Positions 19,369 through 28,866 of a DNA stretch of 52,912 bases are shown piece by piece. Positions within the stretch are counted from its first letter, which is position 1; every line of letters starts with the position of its first letter. The translations under genes and the position numbers were made by a program. This stretch comes from Dongia mobilis (GTDB lineage Bacteria > Pseudomonadota > Alphaproteobacteria > Dongiales > Dongiaceae), in the NCBI RefSeq assembly GCF_945906275.1, contig NZ_CAMDRA010000004.1, positions 1-52,912 on the forward strand, written 5' to 3'. The notes below the pieces were generated by a model that saw nothing but the letters and a program-made list of their open reading frames with translations, searched no databases and was not told the DNA's origin.

Positions 19369-21963
19369 ATGTCGCGATATAATTTCCTGGAAGCGGAAGG
19401 CAAATGGCAGGCGGCTTGGGCTGCCCGGAACTGCTTCGTTTCCGAGGTCGATAGATCCCGCCCGAAATATTACGTCCTGGAGATGTTCCCGTACCCGTCG
19501 GGCCGCATCCATATGGGCCATGTGCGCAACTATACGATGGGCGACGTGGTTGCCCGCTACAAGCGCGCCAAGGGGTTCAATGTCCTCCACCCGATGGGTT
19601 GGGATGCGTTCGGCCTGCCCGCGGAGAACGCCGCCCGCGACATGAAGGTGCATCCCGCCGCCTGGACCTATGACAATATCGCCAACATGCGCGCCGAGTT
19701 GAAGCGCATGGGATTGTCGCTGGATTGGAGCAAGGAACTCGCCACCTGCCATCCCGGCTATTACGCCCAGCAGCAGCGCATCTTCCTCGATTTCTTCAAG
19801 GCGGGCCTCGCCTACCGCAAGGAGGCCTTCGTCAATTGGGACCCGATCGACCACACCGTGCTCGCCAACGAGCAGGTGATCGACGGCAAGGGCTGGCGCT
19901 CCGGCGCCCCCGTGGAAAAGCGCAAGCTCAGCCAGTGGTTCCTGAAGATCACCGAATATGCCGACGACCTGTTGTCGGCCTTGGGATCGCTCGACCGCTG
20001 GCCGGAAAAAGTCCGCCTGATGCAGGAAAACTGGATCGGCAAATCGACCGGCGCCCATGTGCGCTTCAAATTGGCTGGCCGCCCCGGTAAAGAATCTGGG
20101 GATCGCATCGAGGTCTTCACAACCCGGCCCGACACGCTGTTCGGCGCCAGCTTCATCGCCATCTCGCCCGACCATGCGCTGGCCGACGCCGCCGCCAACG
20201 CCGACCCGAAAGTGGCCGCCTTCATCGCCGAATGCCGCGCCGCCGGCACATCCGAGGCCGCTGTCGAGGCGCAGGAAAAGCGCGGCTGCAAGCTCGACAT
20301 CGAGGCCGAACATCCCCTGATACCGGGCAAGCGCCTGCCGGTCTATATCGCCAATTTCGTGCTCATTGAATACGGCACCGGCGCCATCTTCGGCTGCCCG
20401 TCCGGCGATCAGCGCGATCTCGATTTCGCGCGGAAATACGGCCTGCCCGTGATTCCCGTCGTGCTGCCGGCCGGCGAAGATCCGAAGACCTTCACCATCG
20501 GCGACACCGCCTATACCGATGACGGCATCATCTTCAATTCGGGCTTCCTCGACGGTCTCGATGTCGAGACCGCCAAGAAAAAGGTCGGCCAGGTCCTCAA
20601 GGACCAGGGTGACGGCGAGCCCACCACGGTCTTCCGCCTGCGCGACTGGCTGGTCAGCCGCCAGCGTTACTGGGGTTGCCCGATCCCGATCATCCATTGC
20701 GATACCTGCGGCGCGGTGCCGGTTCCGGCCAAGGACATGCCGGTCCTGCTGCCCGACGACGTTACCTTCGACAAGCCCGGCAACCCCCTCGACCACCACC
20801 CGACCTGGAAGCATGTCGACTGCCCGGCTTGCGGCAAGGCCGCCCGGCGCGAGACCGACACGTTCGACACCTTCGTCGACTCATCCTGGTATTTCGCGCG
20901 CTTCTGCGCGCCGCGCGATGCCAACCCGGTCGACAAGGACGCGGTCGATTACTGGCTGGCGGTCGATCAGTATATCGGCGGCGTGGAACATGCCATCCTG
21001 CACCTCCTTTATTCGCGCTTCTTCACCCGCGCCATGAAACAGGTGGGCCTGGTCAAGCTCGATGAGCCCTTCGCCGGCCTGTTCACGCAGGGCATGGTCT
21101 GCCACGAGACCTACCGGGACCCCATCGCCAATGAATGGCTGCTGCCGGAGCAGATCGAGCGGAAAGGCCAGAGCGTCACCAGGAGCGACACCGGTCAGCC
21201 GGTCGAGATCGGCCGCTCCGAGAAGATGTCGAAATCGAAGAAAAATGTCGTCGCCCCCGACGTCATCATCAACGGCTATGGCGCCGATACCGCGCGCTGG
21301 TTCGTCCTTTCCGACAGCCCGCCGGAGCGGGACATGGAATGGACCGCGGCCGGCGTCGACGGCGCCTGGCGCTATTCGCAGCGCCTGTGGCGCCTCGCTT
21401 ACACATGGCTGGAAGCGTTCCCGGCCCTGAAAACCTCCCAGACAGCCCCGGCGAGCTTCCCCGAGGCAGCCTTGGCCTTGCGCCGGGCGAGCCACAAGGC
21501 CATCGCCGGTGTGTCCGAGGATATCGAGAAGTTCCGTTTCAACCGGGCGGTCGCCAAGCTCTACGAATTTGCCAACACGCTGGCAGAAGTCCAGGACGGC
21601 ACCCTCAATGACGCTGCGGGCCTCTATGCAAGGCGCGAGGCGCTGGAGACCCTGGCCCAGCTCATTGGCCCGATGATGCCGCATCTGGCCGAGGAAATGT
21701 GGGCATCGCTCGGGCATCAGACCCTGCTTGCCGAGACCGCTTGGCCAATCGCCGTCGCTGAGCTTATCATCGATGAATCCGCGACCGTCGCCATCCAGGT
21801 CAACGGCAAGCTGCGGGCAACCATCCAGTTGCCGCGCAATTGCGACCCCAAGGTGGCGGAAGCGGCGGCCTTGGCCGAGGATGCGGTGATCCGCGCCCTC
21901 GAGGGCAAGTCGCCGAAAAAGGTGGTGGTGGTGCCGAACAGGATCGTCAATGTCGTGGTCTAG
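19369..21963 (+). CDS. leuS: Leucyl-tRNA synthetase
   Basis: [24 protein letters not shown]...[12 protein letters not shown]. Confidence 0.98.
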   Translation: MSRYNFLEAEGKWQAAWAARNCFVSEVDRSRPKYYVLEMFPYPSGRIHMGHVRNYTMGDVVARYKRAKGFNVLHPMGWDAFGLPAENAARDMKVHPAAWTYDNIANMRAELKRMGLSLDWSKELATCHPGYYAQQQRIFLDFFKAGLAYRKEAFVNWDPIDHTVLANEQVIDGKGWRSGAPVEKRKLSQWFLKITEYADDLLSALGSLDRWPEKVRLMQENWIGKSTGAHVRFKLAGRPGKESGDRIEVFTTRPDTLFGASFIAISPDHALADAAANADPKVAAFIAECRAAGTSEAAVEAQEKRGCKLDIEAEHPLIPGKRLPVYIANFVLIEYGTGAIFGCPSGDQRDLDFARKYGLPVIPVVLPAGEDPKTFTIGDTAYTDDGIIFNSGFLDGLDVETAKKKVGQVLKDQGDGEPTTVFRLRDWLVSRQRYWGCPIPIIHCDTCGAVPVPAKDMPVLLPDDVTFDKPGNPLDHHPTWKHVDCPACGKAARRETDTFDTFVDSSWYFARFCAPRDANPVDKDAVDYWLAVDQYIGGVEHAILHLLYSRFFTRAMKQVGLVKLDEPFAGLFTQGMVCHETYRDPIANEWLLPEQIERKGQSVTRSDTGQPVEIGRSEKMSKSKKNVVAPDVIINGYGADTARWFVLSDSPPERDMEWTAAGVDGAWRYSQRLWRLAYTWLEAFPALKTSQTAPASFPEAALALRRASHKAIAGVSEDIEKFRFNRAVAKLYEFANTLAEVQDGTLNDAAGLYARREALETLAQLIGPMMPHLAEEMWASLGHQTLLAETAWPIAVAELIIDESATVAIQVNGKLRATIQLPRNCDPKVAEAAALAEDAVIRALEGKSPKKVVVVPNRIVNVVV

Positions 21964-22549
21964 AAGAGACTTTATCCGCATGGGCGCAGCCGGCTTTGCC
22001 TTGATGGCCGGCGGCTCGCTGCTGACCGCCTGCGGCTTCAAGCCGCTCTATGGCAATGCCAGCACGACGCCCAGCGGCAATGGCACGGTCGATGCCAATC
22101 TGGCTGCGATCTCCATCAAATCGCCGTTCTGGGAACGTGACGCCGCCCCCTATGGCGAATTCGCCCAAGCCGGCAAGGCGAAGTACGACGCCCGCACCGC
22201 CCAGATCCTGCACAATGCCCTGCGCGATGGCCTCAACCCCTATGGCCAGCCGAGCGCGCCGGTCTACACCCTTGCCGTTGAACTGTCGGAACGCATCAAC
22301 CGGACGGTCACCGCCGATGAAGGCGATGCGCGGCGCGAGGATCTGACGCTGAAGGCGAATTTCTTGCTGTCCGGCCCCAAGGGCGAGGAACTGCTCAAGG
22401 AGCAGACCCGTTCGATCGTGGCCTATACCGTGCTGCAGGATCCCTATCAGGATCTCATCGCCCGCAACGATGCGCGCGACCGCACCGCGCGCCAGGTCGC
22501 CGAGCTGATCAAGCTGCGCCTTTCCGCTTACTTCGCGACGCACGGTTAA
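21950..22549 (+). CDS. lptE: LPS assembly lipoprotein LptE
   Basis: [32 protein letters not shown]; leuS-lptE-holA order. Confidence 0.92.
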   Translation: MSWSRRDFIRMGAAGFALMAGGSLLTACGFKPLYGNASTTPSGNGTVDANLAAISIKSPFWERDAAPYGEFAQAGKAKYDARTAQILHNALRDGLNPYGQPSAPVYTLAVELSERINRTVTADEGDARREDLTLKANFLLSGPKGEELLKEQTRSIVAYTVLQDPYQDLIARNDARDRTARQVAELIKLRLSAYFATHG

Positions 22550-22569
22550 GCCGCAGCGTTCGGCCTTTC

Positions 22570-23595
22570 ATGAAACTCGACAAGCAACCGCTCGAGCGCT
22601 TCCTCAAGGAGCCGGGCGGCAATATTGCAGCAGTCCTCATCTTCGGTCCCGATGAGGGCATGGTGCATGAACGCGCCATGATCGTGAGCCGGGCGGTCCT
22701 TGGTGACGTCGATGATCCCTTCCGCCTGACCGAACTCACTGGCGATGACATCAAGGCCGATCCCGCGCGCCTGATTGATGAAACCCGTGCCATCGCCATG
22801 ATGGGCGGCCGGCGCGTGGTGCGCGTGACGCGCGTCACCGATGCGGTGGAGCCGGCCTTTGCCGCCCTGCTCGCCGATCACAAGGACGGGACCCAGTGCC
22901 TGGTGGTGATCGAGGCCGGCGATGTCGGCGGCAAGTCCAGCCTCAAACGGCTCTTCGAAAACGCGCCGCACGCGGCGGCCATCGCCTGCTACCGCGATGA
23001 AGTGGGCGTGCTTCCCGGTCTCATCACCGCGCAGCTGAAAGCTGCCGGCATCGAGATCGAGCGCGATGCGCTGGCCTATCTCGCCGCCAATCTCGGCGGC
23101 GACCGCGGCATCACGCGGGCGGAACTCGACAAGCTCGTCCTTTATATGGGCGCCGAAAAGAAAGTGTCGCTCGTGGATGCCGTCGCCTGCGTCGGCGATC
23201 AGGCCGCGATCGGCCAGGATGATCTCTGCCAGGCGATCGGCATGGGCGACTTGAAGGGGCTGGAGCGCCAGATCGAGCGCAACCTCGCCGAGACCAACGA
23301 GATCTCGCTCCTGCGCGTGGTCGCCCGCCATTTCATGCGCCTCCATCAGGTGGTCGGCCGCACCGCGCGCGGCGAACAACTGGAAAGCGCCATGGCGGGT
23401 TTGCGCCCGCCGGTCTTCTGGAAGGCGGTCGACGGGTTCAAGCTGCAATGTCGCCGCTGGCCGGTCGAGAGCATCGGCAACGCACTGCTGCGCCTCACTG
23501 AGCTTGAAGCCGAAGTGATGCGCCAGCATCAGTTCGCCGACACCCTGACAAGACGCGGCCTGATGGAAATCGCCGCGATGGGTGTGAAGCGATAG
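22570..23595 (+). CDS. holA: DNA polymerase III subunit delta
   Basis: MKLDKQPLERFLKEPGGNIAAVLIFGPDEGMVHERA...; downstream of lptE. Confidence 0.93.
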   Translation: MKLDKQPLERFLKEPGGNIAAVLIFGPDEGMVHERAMIVSRAVLGDVDDPFRLTELTGDDIKADPARLIDETRAIAMMGGRRVVRVTRVTDAVEPAFAALLADHKDGTQCLVVIEAGDVGGKSSLKRLFENAPHAAAIACYRDEVGVLPGLITAQLKAAGIEIERDALAYLAANLGGDRGITRAELDKLVLYMGAEKKVSLVDAVACVGDQAAIGQDDLCQAIGMGDLKGLERQIERNLAETNEISLLRVVARHFMRLHQVVGRTARGEQLESAMAGLRPPVFWKAVDGFKLQCRRWPVESIGNALLRLTELEAEVMRQHQFADTLTRRGLMEIAAMGVKR

Positions 23596-23604
23596 CTGCC
23601 GCGC

Positions 23605-24246
23605 TCAATTCCCCTTCGGCTGCGCGAACGGGCTGAGGCCCAGCCAGGCCTGCATCGAGCGGACGATCTCCTTGTCGCCAGTCGCCTCAAAGCGGCCGGC
23701 CGCCATCTCGCCCTGCACCGTGGCGATGCCCATCCAGATCGAGGTCATGCTCTTGAGCGATGTCTCGACGAACAGATCCACCTCGAAGCCCGGATCGGAC
23801 TGGCACAGATCGACGTCCTGGTTCTCTACCACCAGCCACCAATCGCGTCGGTTCGCGAGTTCCGGGTAATGAAAGTGAATGGTGTAGCGACGCGGTGGCA
23901 TCGGCGTTGGCCTGAGATGCCGGCGCATGTCCCACATCAGCAGAGAGGGATCGAGGTTCTTCAGTGATTTCTGGGTATCGATCCAGCGCGTCCCCCAGAA
24001 GCCCAACCCCATGACCAGGTCGCGGAGATCCTCGCCGGCCTCGGTGAGATTGTATTCGGTGGCGCCGCCGGTGCCTTCGACACAGGTCAGCAATCCCGCC
24101 AGCTGCAATTCCTTGAGACGCTTCGACAGCAAGGTCGGGGAGATGCGTGGAAGCCCGCGCCGCAGATCGTTAAAATGTTTGCTGCCGCAGAGCAGCTCAC
24201 GCAGGATGAGCGGCGTCCATCGCGTGCAGAAAATTTCTGCCGCCAT
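23605..24246 (-). CDS. HxlR-family winged-helix transcriptional regulator
   Basis: CTRWTPLILRELLCGSKHFNDLRRGLPRISPTLLSKRLKELQLAGLL. Confidence 0.92.
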   Translation of the reverse strand: MAAEIFCTRWTPLILRELLCGSKHFNDLRRGLPRISPTLLSKRLKELQLAGLLTCVEGTGGATEYNLTEAGEDLRDLVMGLGFWGTRWIDTQKSLKNLDPSLLMWDMRRHLRPTPMPPRRYTIHFHYPELANRRDWWLVVENQDVDLCQSDPGFEVDLFVETSLKSMTSIWMGIATVQGEMAAGRFEATGDKEIVRSMQAWLGLSPFAQPKGN

Positions 24247-24593
24247 GGCGACCGGGCAGAACTGGCCGTAACTGGCCTTGATCTACATCTCGATCCCTCA
24301 TGTCCAAGGTTATCAGGCCCAGGTCGATGCTGAACTCACCGGCACTGAATTAACTGGCGTTGAATTCATCGACGCTGCCGCGCTGACCGGGGAGAGACGC
24401 TAATCCGCAGCCAAGCAAGGCGCGAGTCCAGAAACTGTATCACCCTTTTTGGCCGCCGGCGGCAGAAACCGAGCGGACCGGTCCATCGCCGCACCAGACG
24501 CCCGCGCGTCGGTACACATCCTGCACTAGAGGGGATGGGGCGAACGTGACAGCTTCTGGGCAGGGACGCTTTATCTGTCAGGAGAACCAGTCG

Positions 24594-25748
24594 ATGACAC
24601 TCGCCCACGCCCTTATCCCCGATGCCGCGCCGATCGATTATCAGGCTCTTGCCCACAATTTGGGTCCGGTCTTTGCAGCCCGTGCCAACGAGGCGGACGA
24701 TCATGATTCCTTTGTCGCCGCCAACTTCGCCGAGCTGAAGGCCGCCGGACTGGTCGAGGCCGGCGTGCCCGCCGATCTAGGCGGGGGTGGCGCGACGGTC
24801 GCCCCTCTCGCCGCCATGCTGCGGGAACTCGCCCATCATTGCGGCGCAACCGCCCTGGCCTTTTCCATGCACACCCACCAGGTGGCGATCCCGGCCTGGC
24901 GCTGGACCAAACAGCAGGCAGCGCCGGTTGCACCTCTGCTCAAGCGCGTCGCGGCCGAACGTCTCATCCTCCTCTCCAGCGGCGGCTCCGATTGGATCGC
25001 GGGTTCCGGCAAGGCCGAGAAGGTCGACGGCGGCTACCGCATCACCGCGCGGAAAGGTTTCACCTCGGCCTCGCCGATCGGCGATCTGCTGATGACCGGC
25101 GCCGTGCTTGAGGGCGAGCCGGAAGGTCCGCAGGTTCTCCATTTCGGCATCCCGATGAAATCGCCGCAGGTCTCGGTCCTCCCCACCTGGAAGACCATGG
25201 GCATGCGCGGTACCGGCTCCAACGACGTCATGATCGACGGCCATGTGGTGCCGGAGGCCGGTGTTGCCCTGAAGCGCAAGCAGGGCGAGTGGCATCCGCT
25301 TTTCCACATCATCTCGATGATCGCCTTCCCGCTCATCTATGCGGCCTATCTCGGCGTCGCCGAAGCCGCGCGTGATCGTGCGATCGCGATGGCGGCGAAA
25401 CGGCGCCCAAGCGATCATGTCGTGAGCCTCGTTGGCCAGATGGATACCGAGCTCCGCGCCGCGCAATACGCCCATGCGGCGATGGTGACGGTTGCGGAAA
25501 GCGCGATGCCCTCGGCGGCCACGACCAACGAAATCATGATCGGCCGTTCCCTGGTCGCGCGCCATGCCCTGGCCGCGGTGGATCTTGCCATGGAGACCGC
25601 GGGCGGTGCCGCCTTCTACCGTGACAATGGATTGGAGCGGATGTTCCGCGACATCCAGGGCGTGCGCTATCACCCGATGCAGACCGGCCCGCAACGGGAA
25701 TTCGCCGGCAACGTCGCGCTGGGCATGGATGTGGCGACGACGTTCTAG
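24594..25748 (+). CDS. Acyl-CoA dehydrogenase family protein
   Basis: LKAAGLVEAGVPADLGGGGATVAPLAAMLRELAHHCGATALAFSMHTHQV...MGMRGTGSNDVMIDG. Confidence 0.92.
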   Translation: MTLAHALIPDAAPIDYQALAHNLGPVFAARANEADDHDSFVAANFAELKAAGLVEAGVPADLGGGGATVAPLAAMLRELAHHCGATALAFSMHTHQVAIPAWRWTKQQAAPVAPLLKRVAAERLILLSSGGSDWIAGSGKAEKVDGGYRITARKGFTSASPIGDLLMTGAVLEGEPEGPQVLHFGIPMKSPQVSVLPTWKTMGMRGTGSNDVMIDGHVVPEAGVALKRKQGEWHPLFHIISMIAFPLIYAAYLGVAEAARDRAIAMAAKRRPSDHVVSLVGQMDTELRAAQYAHAAMVTVAESAMPSAATTNEIMIGRSLVARHALAAVDLAMETAGGAAFYRDNGLERMFRDIQGVRYHPMQTGPQREFAGNVALGMDVATTF

Positions 25749-25756
25749 GAAAAAGG

Positions 25757-25795
25757 CCCCTCTCCCGAACCCTCCCCCACATTGGGGGAGGGGAT
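25757..25795. repeat. Intergenic palindrome
   Basis: CCCTCCCCCacatTGGGGGAGGG-type hairpin after the acyl-CoA dehydrogenase stop. Confidence 0.7.
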
Positions 25796-25882
25796 GAGCG
25801 ACGGCCCTCAACGCGAACATCTCGCTTTCTTCTCCCGCGCCGGTCGCTTGCGGCGACTCACTGAATGCGGTGCTGATGGACG

Positions 25883-26338
25883 ATGCTTCGGCCATTGCGC
25901 ATCGCCATCTTCATCATCGCCACCTTGCTCCCGCTCGCGAGCGCGAGCGCCATTGCCGAGAGACTCTCCGAGGGCCGCTATGACTGGCCGGTGCTGGGCG
26001 CCATCGATGGCGACACGCTGAAGGTGCATCTGCCCGGCCTGCCGAAAGAACTCCAGCCGATGAAAGTACGGGTGCGGGGGATCGACACGCCGGAGATACG
26101 CGGCAAATGCGACCTGGAAAAACAGGCCGCGCAAAAGGCCACCGCCCTCACCCGCTTTCTCATCGCGCAAGCAAAGGCCAGGCAAAGGCCGATCGTCTTT
26201 TCCGAAATCAGCTGGGACAAGTATGGCGGCCGTCTCGATGCCATCGTCACCATCGACGGTCAATCCCTGGGCGCCATCTTGATCAACGCCGGATTGGCGC
26301 GCGCTTATGATGGTGGGAAGCGGATGGGTTGGTGTTGA
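25883..26338 (+). CDS. Thermonuclease (SNase-like) family secreted protein
   Basis: IDGDTLKVHLPGLPKELQPMKVRVRGIDTPEIRGKCDLEKQAA. Confidence 0.92.
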   Translation: MLRPLRIAIFIIATLLPLASASAIAERLSEGRYDWPVLGAIDGDTLKVHLPGLPKELQPMKVRVRGIDTPEIRGKCDLEKQAAQKATALTRFLIAQAKARQRPIVFSEISWDKYGGRLDAIVTIDGQSLGAILINAGLARAYDGGKRMGWC

Positions 26339-26351
26339 CCGGATACTCTCA

Positions 26352-26410
26352 TCGTCATGGTCCGCCGTCGGCGAAGGCCGACATTCGTCGGCTGTGGCCG
26401 ACCATGACGA
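26352..26410. repeat. Nested hairpin: TCGTCATGGTC...GACCATGACGA stem with 26-bp module in the apex
   Basis: Module GTCGGCGAAGGCCGACATTCGTCGGC at 26367..26392, one mismatch to the other copies. Confidence 0.9.
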
Positions 26411-26422
26411 TTGAAAAAGTAC

Positions 26423-27304
26423 TCACCCCAGCTTGGCGATGATCCCGTCGAGCTGGTCGAGACTCTTGTAATGCAGGGTGACGCTGCCGCCCTTGCCGTT
26501 GAAATCAATCTCGACCTTGAGGCCGAGCTTCAACCCCAGATCATGTTCGAGTGCCTTGGTGTCGGCATCCTTTTCCTTGGGCGCCTTCTTCGTGCGCAAG
26601 GTCTTCAGCAGTGATTTCGGCTTGTAGTTCTCGGCGAGTCGTTCGGTCTGACGTACGTTGAGGCCCTGCGCCACCACTTCACTGGCAAGGCTCACCGGGT
26701 CGGAGCATTTCAGCAGCGCGCGCGCGTGGCCGGCCGTGAGCCTGCCATCGCTCAGCATCGAGCGCACCGCACCCGGCAGATCCATCAGGCGCATCAGGTT
26801 GGCGATGCCGGACCGGCTCTTGCCCATCCGTGTCGCAAGCTCCTCCTGCGTGTATTTGAATTCGTCCATCAGGCGGCGATAGCCTTCCGCCTCTTCCAGC
26901 GGACCCAGATCCTGGCGCTGGATATTCTCGATGAGGGCGATCTCGAGCGCATCGCGGTCGGTGAGCGCCCGCTCGACCACCGGCACTTCATGGAGCTGCG
27001 CCATTTGCGCCGCACGCCAGCGGCGCTCGCCGGCGATGATCTCGAACTCGCCCTTGGGGCGCGTCGGATGCGGCCGCACCAGGATGGGCTGGATGATTCC
27101 GTTGCTGCGGATCGATTGCGCAAGATCTTCCATCGCCTGGGGGTTGAAGCTTCCGCGCGGCTGGTATTTGCCGGGATGCAGCAACTCGATCGAGACATGA
27201 CGCTGGCCGGCCACGGGTGCCGTCGCCGTTTCGGATGTCACCGCCGCGACGGTGTCATTCCCCAGCAATGCCGAGAGCCCGCGGCCCAAATGTTTTTTCG
27301 CCAT
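26423..27304 (-). CDS. parB: Chromosome-partitioning protein ParB
   Basis: RGLSALLGN..., GKYQPR, GERRWRAAQ, ALIENIQRQDL. Confidence 0.98.
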   Translation of the reverse strand: MAKKHLGRGLSALLGNDTVAAVTSETATAPVAGQRHVSIELLHPGKYQPRGSFNPQAMEDLAQSIRSNGIIQPILVRPHPTRPKGEFEIIAGERRWRAAQMAQLHEVPVVERALTDRDALEIALIENIQRQDLGPLEEAEGYRRLMDEFKYTQEELATRMGKSRSGIANLMRLMDLPGAVRSMLSDGRLTAGHARALLKCSDPVSLASEVVAQGLNVRQTERLAENYKPKSLLKTLRTKKAPKEKDADTKALEHDLGLKLGLKVEIDFNGKGGSVTLHYKSLDQLDGIIAKLG

Positions 27305-27346
27305 GTTGTTATCTGTCTCTACTCGGCTTCATTTGTCATTTGCTCT

Positions 27347-27398
27347 CCCTCGCCCCGCCGCCGACGAATGTCGGCATTCGCCGACTGCGGGGAGAGGG
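27347..27398. repeat. Nested hairpin: CCCTCGCCCCGC...GCGGGGAGAGGG stem with 26-bp module in the apex
   Basis: Module GCCGACGAATGTCGGCATTCGCCGAC at 27360..27385, between parB and parA. Confidence 0.9.
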
Positions 27399-27421
27399 TC
27401 GAGGTGGGGGGCCTCAGTAGC

Positions 27422-28219
27422 TCACGCCACCTTCAGCGACCTGCCCTCAAGCCCCTGCTCCCGCCGCAGGAGTTCGGAGGCCAGATGGATATAGGCCTGG
27501 GATCCCGCGCAGCGGATGTCGTAGAGCAGAGCGGGCTTGCCATAGCTCGGCGCCTCGGCGATGCGGACATTGCGCGGGATCACGGTCTCATAGACCTTGG
27601 CGCCGAAATGCGCGCGGACGTCGGCCGCCACCTGCTCGTTGAGGCTCGAGCGCTTGTCGTACATGGTGAGCACGACGCCCTGGATTTCCAGCACCGGATT
27701 GAGTTGCTGGCGCACGCGCTCGATCGTCTTGATCAGCTGGCTCAAGCCCTCCAGCGCATAGAACTCGCATTGCAGCGGCACCAGCACGCAATCGGCGGCC
27801 ACCATCGCATTCAAGGTGAGCAGCGACAGCGAAGGCGGGCAATCGATGAGGATGAAATCATAGGCGAGGTTGGTGGCCGCCAGCGCATCCTTCAGCCGGT
27901 ACTCGCGGCGCGGCAAATCGATGAGCTCGATTTCAGCCCCGGCCAGGTCCGGTGTCGTCGAGACGATCGACATGTTGGGTACAATCGTGGGTTGTGTCGC
28001 CTCGACAATACTCGCGCCGTCAATCAGCACTTCATAGGAACCCGTTTCGCGCTGTGCGGCTTCGAGCCCCAGACCGGTCGAGGCATTGCCCTGCGGGTCA
28101 AGGTCGATGATCAGCACCCGCTTGCCGCAGGCGGCGAGCGCCGTGGCCAGATTGACGGCGGTCGTGGTCTTGCCGACGCCGCCCTTCTGGTTGACGACAG
28201 CCATGATGCGGGGATGCAT
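27422..28219 (-). CDS. parA: Chromosome-partitioning ATPase ParA
   Basis: MAVVNQKGGVGKTTTAVNLATALAACGKRVLIIDLDPQGNASTGLG. Confidence 0.98.
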   Translation of the reverse strand: MHPRIMAVVNQKGGVGKTTTAVNLATALAACGKRVLIIDLDPQGNASTGLGLEAAQRETGSYEVLIDGASIVEATQPTIVPNMSIVSTTPDLAGAEIELIDLPRREYRLKDALAATNLAYDFILIDCPPSLSLLTLNAMVAADCVLVPLQCEFYALEGLSQLIKTIERVRQQLNPVLEIQGVVLTMYDKRSSLNEQVAADVRAHFGAKVYETVIPRNVRIAEAPSYGKPALLYDIRCAGSQAYIHLASELLRREQGLEGRSLKVA

Positions 28220-28230
28220 ATTCTTGTCGG

Positions 28231-28866
28231 TCACTGCTGGCCCCGCCGCTTGATGTTGTGAAGTTTGAGGATCACGCCGCTGGAATCCGTGAGACTCTGG
28301 TGACGCTCGACATCCATTGTCCAAGAGCGGCCGGCCGCGGTCAATTCATCTTCCACCTTTGCACCCTTCAGGAACAGGCAGACTGTCTCCGGCATCAGAT
28401 AGGGTTCGGCCCATGCCAGCAGTTGATCCAGCGAGGCCAGGGCCCGGGCGGTGATGATCGGTGCACCCCAGGCCTTTGCGGTCTCGATCCGGGTCGAATG
28501 CACCTTTACCCGGTCGAGCACACCCGTCTGACGCGCCGCTTCCAGCAGGAAGGCGCCCTTGCGCTGGTCGGAATCGATGAGATGCACTTCGCGGCCGGTC
28601 ATGATGGCGAGGACCAGGCCGGGAAAACCCGCGCCGGAACCGAGATCGGTGATCGGATCGTTGCCCGGCGGCAGCAGCGGCAGCAGCTGCGCGGAGTCCA
28701 GAAAATGCCGCCGCCACAGCTCCTGGAGAGAATCCTTGGCGACGAGATTGATCTTCGCCTGCCACTTCCGCAGCAAGGCGGCATAGGTCTCGAGGGCGGA
28801 AAATGTTTCACGTGAAACATTTTGGCCGGCAGCGCTCATGGCGGAGGCGAAGGCGGCAGGTGTCAC
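28231..28866 (-). CDS. rsmG: 16S rRNA (guanine(527)-N(7))-methyltransferase
   Basis: [51 protein letters not shown]. Confidence 0.97.
   Translation of the reverse strand: MTPAAFASAMSAAGQNVSRETFSALETYAALLRKWQAKINLVAKDSLQELWRRHFLDSAQLLPLLPPGNDPITDLGSGAGFPGLVLAIMTGREVHLIDSDQRKGAFLLEAARQTGVLDRVKVHSTRIETAKAWGAPIITARALASLDQLLAWAEPYLMPETVCLFLKGAKVEDELTAAGRSWTMDVERHQSLTDSSGVILKLHNIKRRGQQ
28804..28819. promoter_or_regulatory. parS: parS site, inside rsmG
   Basis: Perfect palindrome TGTTTCACGTGAAACA. Confidence 0.97.

Noticed and set aside
19063-20814. 583-aa minus-strand ORF opposite leuS
   Set aside because: Antisense shadow of leuS; no recognisable motif or upstream signals
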